DNA of 64,000 bases from Eudromia elegans (GCA_003342815.1 PTEX01000006.1:1805338-1869337), one strand, 5' to 3'. Shown: positions 24,961 through 38,799, counted from the stretch's first letter. Translations and numbers: made by a program. Notes: generated from the letters alone by a model not told the origin.

Positions 24961-27654
24961 TCTGCTGCTGGAGGCTGTCTCTGCCCTGTGCTTAGAACAG
25001 CTCTTTTCGAGGCATTTTGAGCGTATTGTCCAAATCTGCTGGGACACTCTGTCCGTGGCTGCCTTTGGTCATCTCTGTTTGGCCAGACCCTGAGGTCAAA
25101 TAAGATGCTGGGGGTTAGTTTTGCCTTGATACTCCCTGCTAACAGGGTGGTTCTGGAAAAAAAAATGGTCTCTTCCACTACTGTCATATCTGTCAGCATA
25201 TTCTGTATGGCATATCTGTAATATCTGGGGCATTACTCACAAAAATGCAGTGCAGCTCCTTGTAGGATGACTAAAGGGTGGGAACCCCTGTCTGCCTGCA
25301 AACACTTCTGCCAGAGCTGCCTTTCCTCCACGCAGCACCAGGTCAGTTCCAGGAGGGTCACTCGTTCCTCAGCGATCTCCTTGTCCTAGAGGTGCTCCTC
25401 CAGAGGGACAGGGAACATGCAGCTCTACAAAGAGGCAGCCCAGGTGCGGACCCCTGAAGGGCTCCTGGGCTGTGCTCAGCTGCTGGGGGCACACACTGCT
25501 CTCAAGCTCTGGAAAAGGAGATCCTGAAGAACTGGCCTCCAGTCAAGATGCAGCTGGAGCTGTGAGCACACAGGGACACCAAAGGAGACCAATCCAGGTA
25601 AGAAGCAGTATCACCTGGGTTGTTTTAGGAAACCTGCCAGAAGCAGCAAAGTTACTAGCAGAGCTGGCTGAAGATCAGGAGTTCTGGTTCACCCTAAATA
25701 CCATTTTTCCTTCCTTTCTTTTTCTATACAGTTTTGAAAATTGAGGCCAAAGATTCACAACCCCAAAGCTTGGTTGGAAAGTTTCCACCCAGTCCAGACT
25801 GAATATATATCTTCCTGAACTCTACTGACTGAACAGCTTCACTGTGAAGGGGACCCACTAATATTCACGAAGACTTCTTAGGAGAATGTCTGTGTGAGGA
25901 AATGAAACTGGTCCTGGGTGCAGGGCCCAGCGCTGACTTGCAATCACACATGCTATTTAAATGCTATCTTGCTCCCTGGCTTTGGATTTGGCTAGTGCCA
26001 CCTCCAAGCACCAAGGATGGTGTGGGAATAGGCAGCATGCGCTGGGGACCATTCCTAACAAGGCAGCCTGGGCAAGACGCACCAGCCTTGGCACTCTCCT
26101 CTCCACATAGTCCTCCCCAGTCTTTCCATACTTCAAGGCATGCATATAACCCCTCATTTTCATGCTAGTAACATATCACCTTGATCAACTGATCAGCTTT
26201 ATCAGATACTTCGAACTGAAAAAAATCATAATAACATTCATAACAATATCAAGTTAATGTTGCAGGGAGAGCCCATGGGGAACATATGAGATCTAGGATC
26301 AACTGTCTTTTTGACTGGAAGTGGCTAATCTGTGCAAGCTGGCTCTAAGGCCAGAGAATGGTCCTTGGCATTACTGTATGCACCAGTACAGGCACACCCT
26401 GATTATCCACCAAGTTCAGTTTAGAAGGGAGAAGTATTGGGATATAAGGCTGTTTTTATGCAGACTAATTGTAGCTATTCCATTGTAACATCTCTTTAAT
26501 GAAGTTTTTTTGGAAGCACCTAGAGATACAAATGTGTTGTTCTGCCTGCATAACAAGCCATAAGTGTACTCAGGATGAAGTGTGTTATGCAAGAGACTCT
26601 TCATACTGTCAGGGTGAACAACATTCTCAGAATTGCCCAGCTTTTCTGTATTCATCGATTATTCACTGGCTTCATTTATATACTGCCCGTGTTCTGCCCA
26701 GTGCTTTGCAGGCTCATTACAGGACAGCTTTTACATGAACTTATCCCCTCGAAGGTCGATGTACAGAGCTGGGAATAGGAATCGTCCAAGGTTGGAGGAT
26801 ACTAACTAACATTATTTCATATTTTGACTTGTCTGGTTTGTGAGTAACTCTTTAGAAATGGTCCTGGGATTCCTAAATCTGTGGAAAGAAAGGCATTTGA
26901 AGTACAGCCTTGAAGGGAGAAGGCTCATAAAAGGGATTGGCTGCACAGCTAAGTCTGCATCAGAGCCACGAGCATCTCATCTATCTCCCAGACATTCCTA
27001 TTACATCTAAATAGAGCTGTTATAATGAAGCACTGGGGTGAAAGAGAGGGTTAATATACTAGGCTGTTTCTGCTCATCATTCGCGTTTGATGGAGGTCAC
27101 ACATGAAAATGAGTGTGTCTCAGCTGATACTTTAGGGCTTATGTGGCGGCTAATTTTCATGGAATCTCTTGGTTTTGCATTAGTTAAAAATCTGCATGAA
27201 TTACTTTGAGAGAAAAGATTGTGTTTAAATCTTCCTGGTTTTATTTAATAATGTATTCTTGTTACCTGGGGCTTATTTTCCCGGTGTGATGCATTTTCCC
27301 CCTTGCAGATCAAAGCGAAGTACTGGCCGCCCAGAGGCCCGGAAAGCACAGGGATGGGGCTGAGTTAGAAGGGAAAGGTCAGCCCTACAGACATGCTGGA
27401 CTGTGCCAAAGAGCAAGGTGAACAGATTAAGCTATATAAATATTTAAAGAGCTGTAATTGGGACTAACGTCGCCTCAGTCCCAAGGTTCATTATTATACA
27501 CCCAGATGGCAGAAAACTAACTAATCATGACCTTTCCCTGCTTGTTCTTTGCCTACATCTTTCACAGAGAATTCTTCACTCCCCAAGATGCTTCTGACTG
27601 CTTCTGGCCTCATGGGTGATGATGGGAGAGTCATCATGTCTTCCTATGAGGCCT

Positions 27655-27744
27655 GGTTTTTTTTATTGTTTGGTTTTGTTTGGTTTGTTTTTGTTTTTGT
27701 TTGGTTTTGTTTTTGTTTGGTTCTGTTGCTGTTTTCTTTTTTTT
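27655..27744. repeat. (GTTTT)n / (GTTT)n tract
   Basis: About 90 bases of T with regularly spaced G. It produces the lysine/glutamine/threonine-rich antisense open frame at 27634-27936, which is not a gene. Confidence 0.9.
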
Positions 27745-30616
27745 CCCAGAGAGGTTTTGGAAGCAAGTTAAAACACAATATTGGCTTTGACTCAGTCCCG
27801 ACCTCTGAGCTGCTGGTGGCTGGGACAAGGAGATGGAGCTTTCCCAGCATGGTGGGAGTCCAAAGCTCGGTGGGATTGGAGAAATCCTTGCTATAGATGC
27901 CAAGTGCACAAGTGTCACAAACTCAAGAACAAGCATCTCCTGGACAGAAGACTCTGGATCATTCTTGGCCCAAGGCCTATGTATTTGTGACCCCTAGACT
28001 CAGCTTTTGCAACACTCTTCAAGACATGAAATTTCATAAGCTAAAAAGCTGTAGTTGGTACAGAGCACAGTAGCCTCTGTGCTTAGCAACACACGTTTCC
28101 ATGAGCACATCACGCCACAAGGCTCTCCGTTGCTTCATCACTCATTTCTGAGCCCAGTTCAAGGTCTCCATCCTAAGAGTTGGAGCCAGAGGGTGGAGTG
28201 ACCTCACCTCTGCAAGGCTGCCTGCCCCCTGCAGCCCTGTCTTCAGCAACAAGGAGACCAAGGTCAGAGGAACAGAGACTGCAGGGGCTGGGCTGCAGTG
28301 GCTGCTCCCCTTCCCCTGAGAGATGGCAGCAGTCACGGGTTTTACCCTCCTTGAAGCTTGGCCCATCACAACACCACAACAGGTTAGACCTGGGCAGGAA
28401 GAGCTGGCAGGTAACTGAAGGGATATTATCTGTTCACAGAGGTCTGAATTATCCTCCTTAGAAGAAGAGGGTGGTTTATGGTCAAAGCCTTTTCTCAAAT
28501 TGCCTCCAGCTAGACCCTGGTGATGGAGTGGGTGAGGAGCAGGTCTCTGTATGATGCCTGCATACAGAGGCACACATAAGGGCTGCTTGCAGCTGGGGTC
28601 AGCCTCAGAGGGTTGCTGGCATGGGTCAGGACACCATTGCGCACATCTGCACGACACTTTTAGACCTTCTGGCTTTCCAAACATGCTGTTTCAAAGCTGT
28701 GTGCCACTTCCCACCATGTTCAAGGATCAGGAGGAGGAGCCAGAATTATCAGCTCTCTGGGAGAACAGGCAAAAATGTCTTCAACAAAACATGGCTGTGT
28801 TGGACAACGACAGCTGGACAAAAAGCAAAACTTTTTATGACTATAAATAGGTTTGATAGGATTTCTGTTGGGAAAGGCTCACTGGTCATCTGATCAAAAG
28901 GGAAGAACACAAGTGAGGCAGAGTTAGGGAAAAATTGACTTTAAAAGGAATGAAAGTCAAGTTTCCATGGAAGAAGGAAATACACATACATGCACCATGA
29001 AAGCAAAAGCTTGTTCGCTGCCCTGCGCTTCCCTGCAGCTAAATTAATTGGGTCTTAATCCTGCCGTCTGTACTCCGGCAGAACTCCCACAGCATTGACT
29101 TTAATAGGAGTGCAGATTGCAGGATCAGGCCCACGGTGTCTTGGAAAAGATGAATAATAATCACTATGTGAAGAAATACTGCAGTTTGTAACTCAAAGAA
29201 CACTTTAAATCTGCTTAGCAATTTGTAACGCCCACAGTAGCACACTGTGTAAAGCTGCAGTTATGAGACAAATCGTTTACCCATTAACCACGGCTCCAGA
29301 AGGTGCCTTATGCCAACTCACATCCAGGGAGAGCAGGATAGAGGGAAGGGGAAACGGTGTCTGGTTCATGAGAAGTAGTGGAGCGCTCTCCTTTTTATGG
29401 AAGTAGTTGTGTTTTCTTTCAAGGTACTTTTCTGGATTTGCAGCAGTTGGTTCCCGATAAGAGCCTGACTCCAAGTCACAGTACTGCCCTCTCTGTGGAT
29501 GGTTGTGCTGCCTCACAAACCTGAGCGATTCTGTGTCTAAATCTGATCTAAATCTCGGTGCTATTGACTTTCTTTCAACAGGGGCATTAGTGCCTGGTAA
29601 AGGGGTCACAAATTTCAGGGAGGTGACGTTCAGTGAAAAATGTCTTTTTCAATGTCACTTTTTTTCCCTCAGGTGACTGTCTCAGTGCAGTTTAGATGAA
29701 GCCAACATCTCCTTTGCCACCCAGAGAACTGCCAACTGCTTCCCAGTTACCTGGCCTTGCCTACAGCTTTCCCTGGAAAGCATCTCTGCTATGCACAAGT
29801 GCCACAGCTGGATCTGCTCTGTCTCAGAGGACCTATGGAAAGCCCATTTTAAGGACCTTCCTCTTCAAGCCTTTTGCTTCCTGCCAGTCTTTTGGAGGCA
29901 GAAAAGATCTCCGGATGCAGCAAGCCCTCAGCCACCCCATGGCTGTTTCTCACTAAGAGAAGTAGCCCAAGGCAGGAGAGCACTGCAGGTCCAGATCCTG
30001 GTCGATACCAACCAGATGTGAGACAGAATCAAGCAGCCTTGATCCAGACCAGCTGCAGATCCCACCCAATGTGTGCTGGAGAGACCAGGACTTGAAAAAG
30101 TGGAGGGAGTCAGCAGGCAGAGCGGTGAGAGGAGTCCAGAGCAGGGAGCAAGCAGTCGCTGCTGTAAAGGATCTTTTGAAGTTAAACCTTGTAGCTCCTG
30201 TAGGAGGGACGGTGCTGGGTTGTAGGTGCCTTGCTAGTGAGAAAAGTCTTAACAAAGAGACACAAAACTGAGGAGGAGAGAACACTGCAAGGGCCCAAGA
30301 GAACCAAAAGGGAGACTGAAGTTCAGCCTCCAAAGCAGCAACACATCACAGTGAAACAACCCCAGTTGGTGGGACTGAAACCTGAACTCATTTGACCAGG
30401 CTGTGTCTCAAGGGTCCTCTTTTATTTTGGAGGTGGAGAAAAGTTAAAGGGAGATCTTTTCTTCTTGCCTGCAGAGAAGGAGCAAAGCTGCTCACCCCGG
30501 CCCCAGCAAGGCCGGCAGCTGAACACCCGCCAGCTCCACACCGGGATGGATGGGTGGACCTGCAAATGTGCAGGTCATAAATGTAGGCTCTGGAATGGCA
30601 TGGAAGGAGGGGTGGG

Positions 30617-30680
30617 TGTGTATATATATGTATATATGTATATTATATATATATAAAGATAATATATATAAAAGAAAAAA
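30617..30680. repeat. (TA)n tract beside CR1
   Basis: Interrupted TATATA/GTATATAT runs, ending about 25 bases before the CR1 fragment at 30705. Confidence 0.9.
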
Positions 30681-30704
30681 TCACAATAGATGTGATCAAA
30701 TGCT

Positions 30705-30880
30705 AAAACAGGTGCCCAGGGAGGTTGTGCAATCTCCATCTTTAGAGATTTTCAAAACTTGACTGGACACATCTGTAAACAACCTGTTTTATGTTTGAAA
30801 TTATTCTTGCTTGGAGTAAGAGATTGGACCTGGTGACCTCCATAGATTCATTTCTACCTAAATTAGTCTGTGATTCTGTG
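30705..30880 (+). mobile_element. CR1 LINE 3' end fragment
   Basis: A second truncated CR1 tail. It opens with GGTGCCCAGGGAGGTTGTGC, continues with ATCTCCATCTTTAGAGATTT (the usual 'catccctggagat' segment), then GATTGGACCTGGTGACCTCC, and ends with CTGTGATTCTGTGG. The last piece is a remnant of the CR1 terminal 8-base repeat (ATTCTRTG). It lies immediately right of a (TA)n tract. The copy is non-coding and clearly diverged. Confidence 0.85.
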
Positions 30881-30884
30881 GCTT

Positions 30885-32780
30885 GATGATTTGAAGTGCT
30901 CTCAGAGTCATTTAAAGTTTTAAAATGCTCACCTACTGCACTGGAAACCCAAGCACTGCAGTGCCTGGGATCTGGGAAAGAGCACCAGAAATAACACAGG
31001 CCATCCACAAGTCCTGTGTGTGGCTAAGCAAAACCCAAGCCATTGCTACAGCAACTCTGACAACCCAAGTGAAACTACCCCAGTCTGCTTTCCCTGTCCA
31101 GGGCTGAGAAATACGAGATATAAACAGGATCTGGCAGTAAACAGGGCCCCGGTAAGGGCAGATTGCAGGTCTGTGCTTTTGTTGTGAACGTCAAGGATTC
31201 TTCCAGCCAGCATTTGGCCTGGGCAATGCATCTCCTCTTGGAGTGGAAGAGCACCTCTATTTATTTTACTCAGATTTTTTTATTTGACATCCTATCCCCA
31301 AACATGCTTTCGTACTGGGTGTGCACAGCGCTATGCTGATGGGAGGGAAGCAGGAACATTTCTGACATTCATGGTCTCTTTGTAGACCTCACCCTTCTAA
31401 TCCTAGGTGAGCAGCTGTAACTTGTTCAGATCAGCACGCTGAAGAACAAGCCCCATTCATAGACCCTGTAACTCAAAGCAAGGGCCAAAGGCCTGGAAAT
31501 AAAAGTGACAAAACCCCTATCAAAATAAAAGTGACAAAACCCCTATCACTATGTACAGAGGTGCTGAAGCTTCACTGCAGGACCAGCACCCTATGGCACT
31601 GGGTATTGCGAGCGCCAGATATACCCCTCTGCCCCCATCACAATGAAATTCTCTGCTCTCTCCCTTGACCCACATTTTTGTGGCAAGCGCCTTTAGAAGA
31701 AGGAAGGAAAATGAGAAGTGGCTGTTTGATGGCTACTGCAGGGCCTGGCATGTCAGCAGCAGCCAGGGCTGAGAGGGATTGTTAGGCAGCGTGCACGTGA
31801 GGAGGTCAGAGGTGGCAGATAAATGCATTTCATCAGAGAGCTGCAGAAATAAAGGAGTGAATCACATTGCTCTCATCACCACGGATGAGGTATAAATAGA
31901 GTTAATCAGCACTGAATGAAAGCACATTAACTCAAGGAGAATTATTCATGCACTGCAGGTGTTTTCCCAATCTCTGTATGTGGATGTAATGAGTGAGAGC
32001 AGTAATTGGTGTCCAGCCCATCTCTAGCCAGAAGCTATTGCCCCTTCTGGACTGAATTAATCTTCCAAATTGCTATGCTGCTTTACAACACATATTTCAA
32101 CGTAACGATCTTTTACTTATTATTATTTTTGGTAGCTAGTGAGTTGTCGAGATTGATCGCATCCTCTGCGAGAGAGATAAAGAACCCGAAAGGGAGCTGA
32201 TAACTCTGAACTTTTGAACTACCTCCAAGTCACCTCTCCAGGACTTGAAAATTATGATGTATTATTTATCTGGCCCCAGCTGGGCCTCTCACAGTGCAGT
32301 GGGAAGTTTCATGAGAGTAATTGCAACGCGGTCCCTGCACGCTTCCCTCACACACTGGCTGGAGACAGCCTGCTATTAATTTGCTTTCCAATAACAGCTG
32401 TATTTTCCCTCCATAGCCACTTTTTAAGAGAGCAATTTCTACATCTCAGGCCACCGGTGCAGACCCAGGAGTTTTCCTCGCTCCGAGCTGCTCCTGCCCT
32501 GGCTGCGTTAGGCAGCCCTCACCATAAGGTGCTAAGGATGTCCCTGCTCTTGGGCCACTGGGACATGTCCTACACTTCAAGGGGAGAAGGACTGAGCCCC
32601 AGATAGGCAGAGGCAGCTCCCCTGAGCCCTGATGTCCCCCATACAAGATGCTCTCATTCCAAGTGTTTAAGTGGGTGCTTAACCCACACGTGCTCATCTT
32701 TGCAAGCACGGAGGCTGGAGGATGATGCCCGTGCAAGACGAAACCCGGTTTAATTCCCAGCGGAGTGAAAGGCAAAGGCT
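30885..32780. other. Non-coding DNA with a low-ambiguity AT-rich stretch
   Basis: Contains the 26-base duplication at 31497. From about 31790 to 32410 the DNA is AT-rich, repeat-free and dense in TTAATC, GATAAA and ATTTGC-like words, the look of conserved non-coding DNA, but conservation cannot be seen from one sequence. No gene recognised. Confidence 0.45.
31497..31548. repeat. 26-base tandem duplication
   Basis: Two adjacent near-perfect copies of a 26-base unit containing AAAAGTGACAAAACCCCTAT; the second copy ends at about 31548. It lies in non-coding DNA. Confidence 0.93.
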
Positions 32781-32789
32781 TCAGTGGGA

Positions 32790-33070
32790 GCTGGGACAGG
32801 CCGGGGCGCCCCCGCAGCGCCGGGGTCGCGGGCATTGCCCCCTCCCGCCCTCCGTTTCTCCCGGCCGTTCCCGCGGCAGGGACGGCGCCGCTTCCTTTCC
32901 TCCGGCTCCCTCTCGCGGGCCGCGGCCGAAGCGCAGCCGCTCCCGGGGCGCGGGGCCCGCGGCCGCTTCCCGGGCGCTCCCGCAGCCCTCGCCCGGATCG
33001 TCCTGGGACACCCGGGCACGAGCTGAGGGCAGACCGGGGCCCTGCCCTGCCGCTTCGCTGCCTGAACCCG
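32790..33070. promoter_or_regulatory. Orphan CpG island
   Basis: By direct count about 32 CpG dinucleotides fall in 32821-33000, a density similar to the CDC42BPB island and far above the surrounding AT-rich DNA. It includes SP1-like GGGGCGCGGGG and several CCGCGG runs. No tandem repeat explains the composition and no conserved coding exon is visible. It could be the promoter of an unannotated long non-coding RNA, or of a neighbouring gene whose exons lie outside the window. Open frames through it on both strands are composition artefacts. Confidence 0.6.
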
Positions 33071-33079
33071 GGTGTGCAG

Positions 33080-36000
33080 CCGAGTCTCCCCATCCTTCCC
33101 TTTCCCCTCTCCGCATCCTTCGTATTTCAAATCCAGGCTGCCCTGTGCAGGACACACATTTATTCTGCTGCAGGGAGGAGACGAATCCACCGAGGTCCTA
33201 TTTTGTGGTAGAATGCGGGGACTCGTAGTGGCACTAACGACAGCAGCAGCACGCTGAGGCTGTAAAACAAGGCTTGTGCAAATGGGTAGCGTGCAGTGAA
33301 GGGATGCTCGCTGGGCTCTTGCACATTAAACACCCATAAGCCTGCAGCTGTCTCGAGGACAATTTATTTCAATTCCACCTCATTTTCCACTAGTGAGATA
33401 CTCCATAAGACTTAGTGACAGTATGTGAAAAAGGAGCTGGAAAGCATTTCAGCGTAAAGCAGTCGCCAAGGCACCCAATATGCCTGATGTGCTGAATTCA
33501 GAAACATCAGCCACTGCGTCCTGAGGATTTGTGGCAAAAGATAACATTGTGTGCTATTTCTGCCTCGCCTTTCTGACTGGATAGGTTTCCATGTGTTCGT
33601 TGGTCACTTTAGGAAAGGAAGATTGTGCCCTACCACGTCTGGGTTTTCTATGCCCCACATTCATCAAAGAGCCCTTTTGCTTCACAGCACAAAGGGTGTC
33701 AGTGAAGTGGAAAACGCGTGCTCTTTTTGGTGCGAGCATCACTGCTTACATGCCACTTGCTCAGAAAATTTATCAAGACTTGTGTGTGATAGAATTGTCT
33801 GAAATCTTTGGGAAAAAAGCAAGGACATTTCAGAATGGCACCATTCAAACTGAAGGGTTTCATCGTCAGGATAGAGCCTGGCTATTAAAGAGTAAATTAT
33901 GGCACAGCTTATTAAAATAAATCGCTTTTGCTTTGACCGTTTCAATCTCTTTTCCTCTGGATCTCGGCAGCGTTGCCCGCAGCATGGCCTGCACAGGAGC
34001 CGTGCCTGGGGCTACACAGGTCTCCGTGCTGACCTTGCTCGTTCAGCTCGAGGGAGCCAGGGCCCTGTTCTGCTCCAGCGTGCAGGGCTTTCAGTGCGAA
34101 GGCAGCATCTCCTCCGGGGCTTCCTCCCAGTGCAAGAAACAAAGTCCTGGGGCAGAAGATGCAGCACGGAGCCTGTGGTCTCAGCAGGACAGAGCGGGTG
34201 CTTTGGGTCACCTCAGCTAGAGACCACAGAGCAATCCCATGAAAGGTGGTGCTGACAGAGCTTCCCAGCACTGACCCAAATTTCTAAGCCAGTGTAATGA
34301 ATGCCAGAGGCTTTATACGCCTTTATAGCCCAGTGGGCCCTGCGGGGCCAGGCAAAGGCTGAGCAGTGCTGTCTAAGACGTCATGTTACTGAAATACAGT
34401 GTAGGGCTATGGGCAATAAAAGAGAAACCAATGTGGATAATAACAAGTGTAGTCCATGTATTCCCGTCACATCAGAGCCTTGACTCTGTCATGCCTCTGT
34501 CTGAGGATGGTGAGTTTTACTGTTCTCAGCTTTGTGCCGCCACCCAGGCTCATTTCAGCAGAGGCAGAGGTAGCTGGAAGCTCTTCTCTGATACCCCCAT
34601 CAGCCTTCTGTGTGACTTCAGGTGGCGTGTTCATGGAAATGCAGAGCTAGACACTCGCTGCCTGTCCTGCCGGGGGCGAGGAGGCGAGAGCTGCCCCTCA
34701 ACCTGCGCTCGCAGCCGCGGGAGCCCCATGAGCTTGGTGGGTTTGGGGATACCCTCCTGCAGGACGTGCTGACGTCCTCCCGCGGCAGGAGCAGTTACTT
34801 CCAGACAAAGGTACCTGTGTGTGAGGACTAGAAAGCCCATGTATACATTCCCACTGTATACATTAATCAGTGCAGTGGTGTTGCCAGGATCTGAAAGAAT
34901 GGGCCTGCATAAGGGGAAAAAAAGCGTGACAAAAACAACTGGCTTGGCCCAAATGCCGGGAGGAAGCAGCTCTCTGAGCACCACTGTGAAGGGGCGGAGT
35001 GGGTGGCTGTGCCCGTTGCAGGGAGGAGCCTCCCCTCCCTCCCTGTGACAGGACAACTCCTGTCTCTGTGCAAAGGGTGGTGTCAGGGAGGGAAGGAGAG
35101 AGCAGAACATCCTTCCTGCATCGCGCCAGGACGGACCCCAGGGAGGTGGCCCGCCTAGGACAGATGGGTTCATTGCAGCGCAGTGATTCAGCTGAGCATG
35201 AGGTATTTTATTTCGCCAGCCCTCAGGAATATTGCAGAGCCGTCAGGCCAAAAAGGCTGGAAAGAGTCCGCTGGTGCCCTGGAGGGTTCAGGACAGCAGA
35301 GAGGAGTGTCCAGATGGGGTGAAGGGAAGTCAGAGGCTGTTATTTAAAGCATGTCCTGCACTGTGAGTCAGTAGGAAGAGAGCTTGCTCATTGCAGGGCA
35401 ATACAAGTATGTGCCACAGGTCTATTCCTAGTCCCCTTTGTTTCGTCAGCTCCCACGGATCCACTTTTCCTCCTTCCCTTTCATCTGGCAGGCCTCTCTC
35501 TATCCTGTTCCTGGTTTTTATTCTCCTCTCCTTGTTCATAGAGTCTCTTCAGCCTTCCTTTCCTCTTGATCCCTGTTCTCACCTGAGGCAGAAAGCTGCT
35601 GCCTTGGAGACCTCAGGAGACCTCAAGCCGGGGCTCAGCTCCCTGAAAGGAGATAAGATACCGGGTGCAGGGCTGAAGGCAAGATAAATATCCTCCTAGC
35701 TGAGCCAACAGGAAAGACAAAAGACTAAAAGAAGTGCGGGGAATTAGAAAGGTGAACAGAAAGATTCAGTTTTTTTGGTTCTAGCCCTTTTCCTCAGTTG
35801 ATGCTTCCCGAACCAGCACATCTCTGAGGAGGCAGCAGATTGCCGGCCTCAGGCAGCTGCAGCCTGGCCACAAATCACACACCTGGGAACTCCTCAGTCT
35901 TTAAGAAGTCCTCGGGAAGGGGGTGCTCAAAAAGATGCTCCTGGCTGCACTGCTGCAGGGGCTGTGCGGGGCTGCAAGATGTTCCCACCAGCTCGGAGCA

Positions 36001-38790
36001 TCGCCTTGGGCTCTGCTGAATGCTGCAGCCGCCAGCCCAGAGCAAGCTGCAGGTGCCGGATTCGACCCTTGCTAAAGACAGCGTTTCCTTGAGCACTGAG
36101 GCACAGCCCTGGAAAAGCCTTTCCCCAGCAAGGCCTTCCTGTTGGCCTCCCTTCTGTAGTGGTACTTCCTTGGTGTGCAGCTGAAGTGAGTGAAGGCATA
36201 GTGCTTGCTCCAGCATCAACCTCTTGGATTCAGGCTTTGATCAGCAAAAAGGAGGGCAGAGAGCAGGGGAAGGATGAGGGGATCTCGAGACCATAAAAGT
36301 CCTAAAAAAAAGGCTTGGCATTTCTGTGCTCTTCCTGTTAGTGCTGGTAGTCTGGAGATTTTGATTCTGCACTTTGCCATAGTCAAAAGTAGAGGCAAGT
36401 AAATGGAGCTTATTCATTTCTAACCTGGGCAGCCACAGTTTATCATTCCTCACCAGATGCCTAGAGCACCAAGCTGAGAAGACTTCTTATTCCTTTATTT
36501 ACAGCTACTGCACTGATTCTGTTTCACAGCCAGGTTATCTCTTTTATTACTTCTCTATTTATTTTTCAATTTAACATTACATAAAAGTGGCCAAATGAAG
36601 CCCTGTCCAACGCTGGCTACTAGCAGGCACTTAGAGAAGACCCAAGCACGTTATCTTCACTCTGCAGCTTTATGATCCAACACAAACATTTCTTGCCTTT
36701 CTTTTTTTATTATCATTATTAATATTATTATTAATTTACAAAGCGGAGGTGAGGAAAGTATAACATATCAGCCTACATCTTTGGCAGTAAAACTGCAAAG
36801 CTGGACCTATAAAGTAAGGAAAAGTCCATGGCTGTGAGTTACATGGCCAGGAAGTCCCCACTCTTGGACCTATTCTCACACATCCACCTGCATCAAAGCA
36901 GGGGTGGCCTCACAGCTTCATTCACAAACATCTTGAGCATTGGAAACTCTGACTAACTCACCTAGGAACTGCAGGCCCTTGTCACCTCTGACAGCCAAGC
37001 CACGTGTTTAGGAGAGCATTTTTATTTAGTCAGGCTGGAGAAGGACAGTCATGGGCAGCAATGAGGCAGCTTATTGCTCACTTCGCTCACCTCATTCATA
37101 AGTGATATGTTGAAGAAGCGACCTGGAAGGACATGACATTTGACAGGCAGAAAGTGGCCAGCAGCTTGGCCTACACAGCTCCTTCTCCTGTGCAATTCCC
37201 GTTGGGAGGAGCAGGAGTTGCAGGGTGGGGTGCTGTCCCAAGGCTGTACCATCTAGACTTGCTCTAAGCAGTTGACCAAGACGTTATAACAGCTACGGAC
37301 AGCAAGGGCACCTTCAACCCTTCCTGTTGCTGCTGCCAGCAGGGATGTCTAAGCACCGTGGAAAAGGTCTGGGGGTAGGAGGTGAGAGCCAACACAGGAC
37401 TGTCCCAGCCAGGCTCTTTCAACTGGTTATAACACAAAATGACAGATCCTTATCTGCTAAAGTGATTTAGGAGAGCTCTATTAAAGAGAGCAAAGTGGTT
37501 TTCATGGGGCAGATTTGATTGAAGAATAGGAAAAATGGCTCTATGGAAAGAGGGTTCTGGTTGGAATTGACAGACAAATGCTGTCTCAGGCTCCTGTCCC
37601 CTCTCCAGGCTGCTGCTGGGGTGATTTACGAGACATTTTATGGACCCAGACGTGCGATAGAGCCTGACTGCTTTTCCCTGCAGCGCAATGCAGGGGTGCA
37701 GACTGCAGCTGGCAGGAGCCGTGCTGTCCCCCGGGGCTGGGGAGCAAACGGTTGGCTGATCCTGACAGGGAGTGACCCGCGCTGGTGTCCTCCTCAGGGA
37801 CACCCCCAGGTCACAGCAGTCACGTCACGGCTTCTCTTGGGCAGCCAGGGCTTGAAAAGTGTCCTTTGCAAAGCAGTTGCAATATTCCAGGGGTCAGAGC
37901 TGCAAGGATGCTGTTTCATAAATCAAGTCCATCTACTGCCTACCAAGCCAGATCTCTTTGGGGAAAAAAGAAAAAAATCCACCTATTTGTCTAGAATTAA
38001 TGATTGTGGGTTTGCTTTATGGATGCAAGTCAAAATGCTCTGCAAAAGAGCAACAGAAAAGTAAAAGCTCTGCAAACTGGTCATGCATAAAAAAGCCTCA
38101 TCCTTCAGTAGACGACTGCCAAGTAATAATCCACTCAGCCCTCACTTAATTTAAGCTAGTTTTTAAATCAAAATGTGGGAAAACATCAGAATATTTAGAC
38201 TGAATGACTGTCTGACTAAGCAGGTCGCAACCTGCAGACCTTCTAGAGGAACTTTATGTGGCTAATTTTCATGTTGTCTTCATTTTCCTGACCAGTCCAC
38301 AGATCCTGTGTATTTAGACTGCAGTCTCTTCAGGCCGAGGGCTGTTTACCAGCTCAGCTCTGCAGTGCTCTGTTTTTGTCTCTCTTGGCTGCAATAAACA
38401 CAATAATTCCCATCAGCATTATTATGCAATTCCTAGCTATTTATTCTTGTTATTTTACTCATTATGATAATTTTTATTATCGCATAAGAGCCTCTGCCTG
38501 TTCCGAGCAAGCACATTGAATCAGGAAGATATATTGGCAGTCAAGTCACCCATTTTAATTGACTCCATCATGCTAGCAACCACAGCGCTAGCCCAGCCCG
38601 CATGCAGCACGAGGGCTTGTCAGCCGAGAGCACTGGGTAATTTGCTCAGCTGTTCATTTCCTCACTTGACTTCCTCCAGTAAATGGATTTTCACCCAGAA
38701 GCCGAGGAACGGGTCGGCTCTTATCTGAGCATGCCTTAGGAATGCACTGCAGTAACGTGAGTGGAGGGATGTGCCAAAGCCTGCTGCAGG
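33080..38790. other. Non-coding DNA, no gene recognised
   Basis: Unique sequence with an ATT tract at 36705. An AT-rich, repeat-free stretch at about 38380-38620 precedes the CpG-rich patch at 38.8 kb and might be regulatory. Open frames of up to about 180 codons (34631-35173 minus, 37519-38064 plus) match no family I recognise. Confidence 0.55.
36705..36737. repeat. (ATT)n-like tract
   Basis: TTATTATCATTATTAATATT and similar trinucleotide units with interruptions. Confidence 0.8.
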
Positions 38791-38799
38791 AAACGAGGC

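Larger units (their letters stand above)
24025..30616. other. Non-coding DNA, no gene recognised
   Basis: Unique sequence with an AT-rich tract (24876-24960) and a GTTTT tract (27655-27744). The longest frame, 28142-28684 on minus (180 codons), is rich in proline, serine and cysteine, has no domain I know and is overlapped by other frames. No exon, RNA gene or mobile element recognised. Confidence 0.6.

Noticed and set aside
27634-27936. Lysine/glutamine-rich minus-strand frame
   Set aside because: Produced by the (GTTTT)n tract.
28142-28684. 180-codon minus-strand frame
   Set aside because: Low-complexity proline/serine/cysteine content, overlapped by other frames, no recognisable family.
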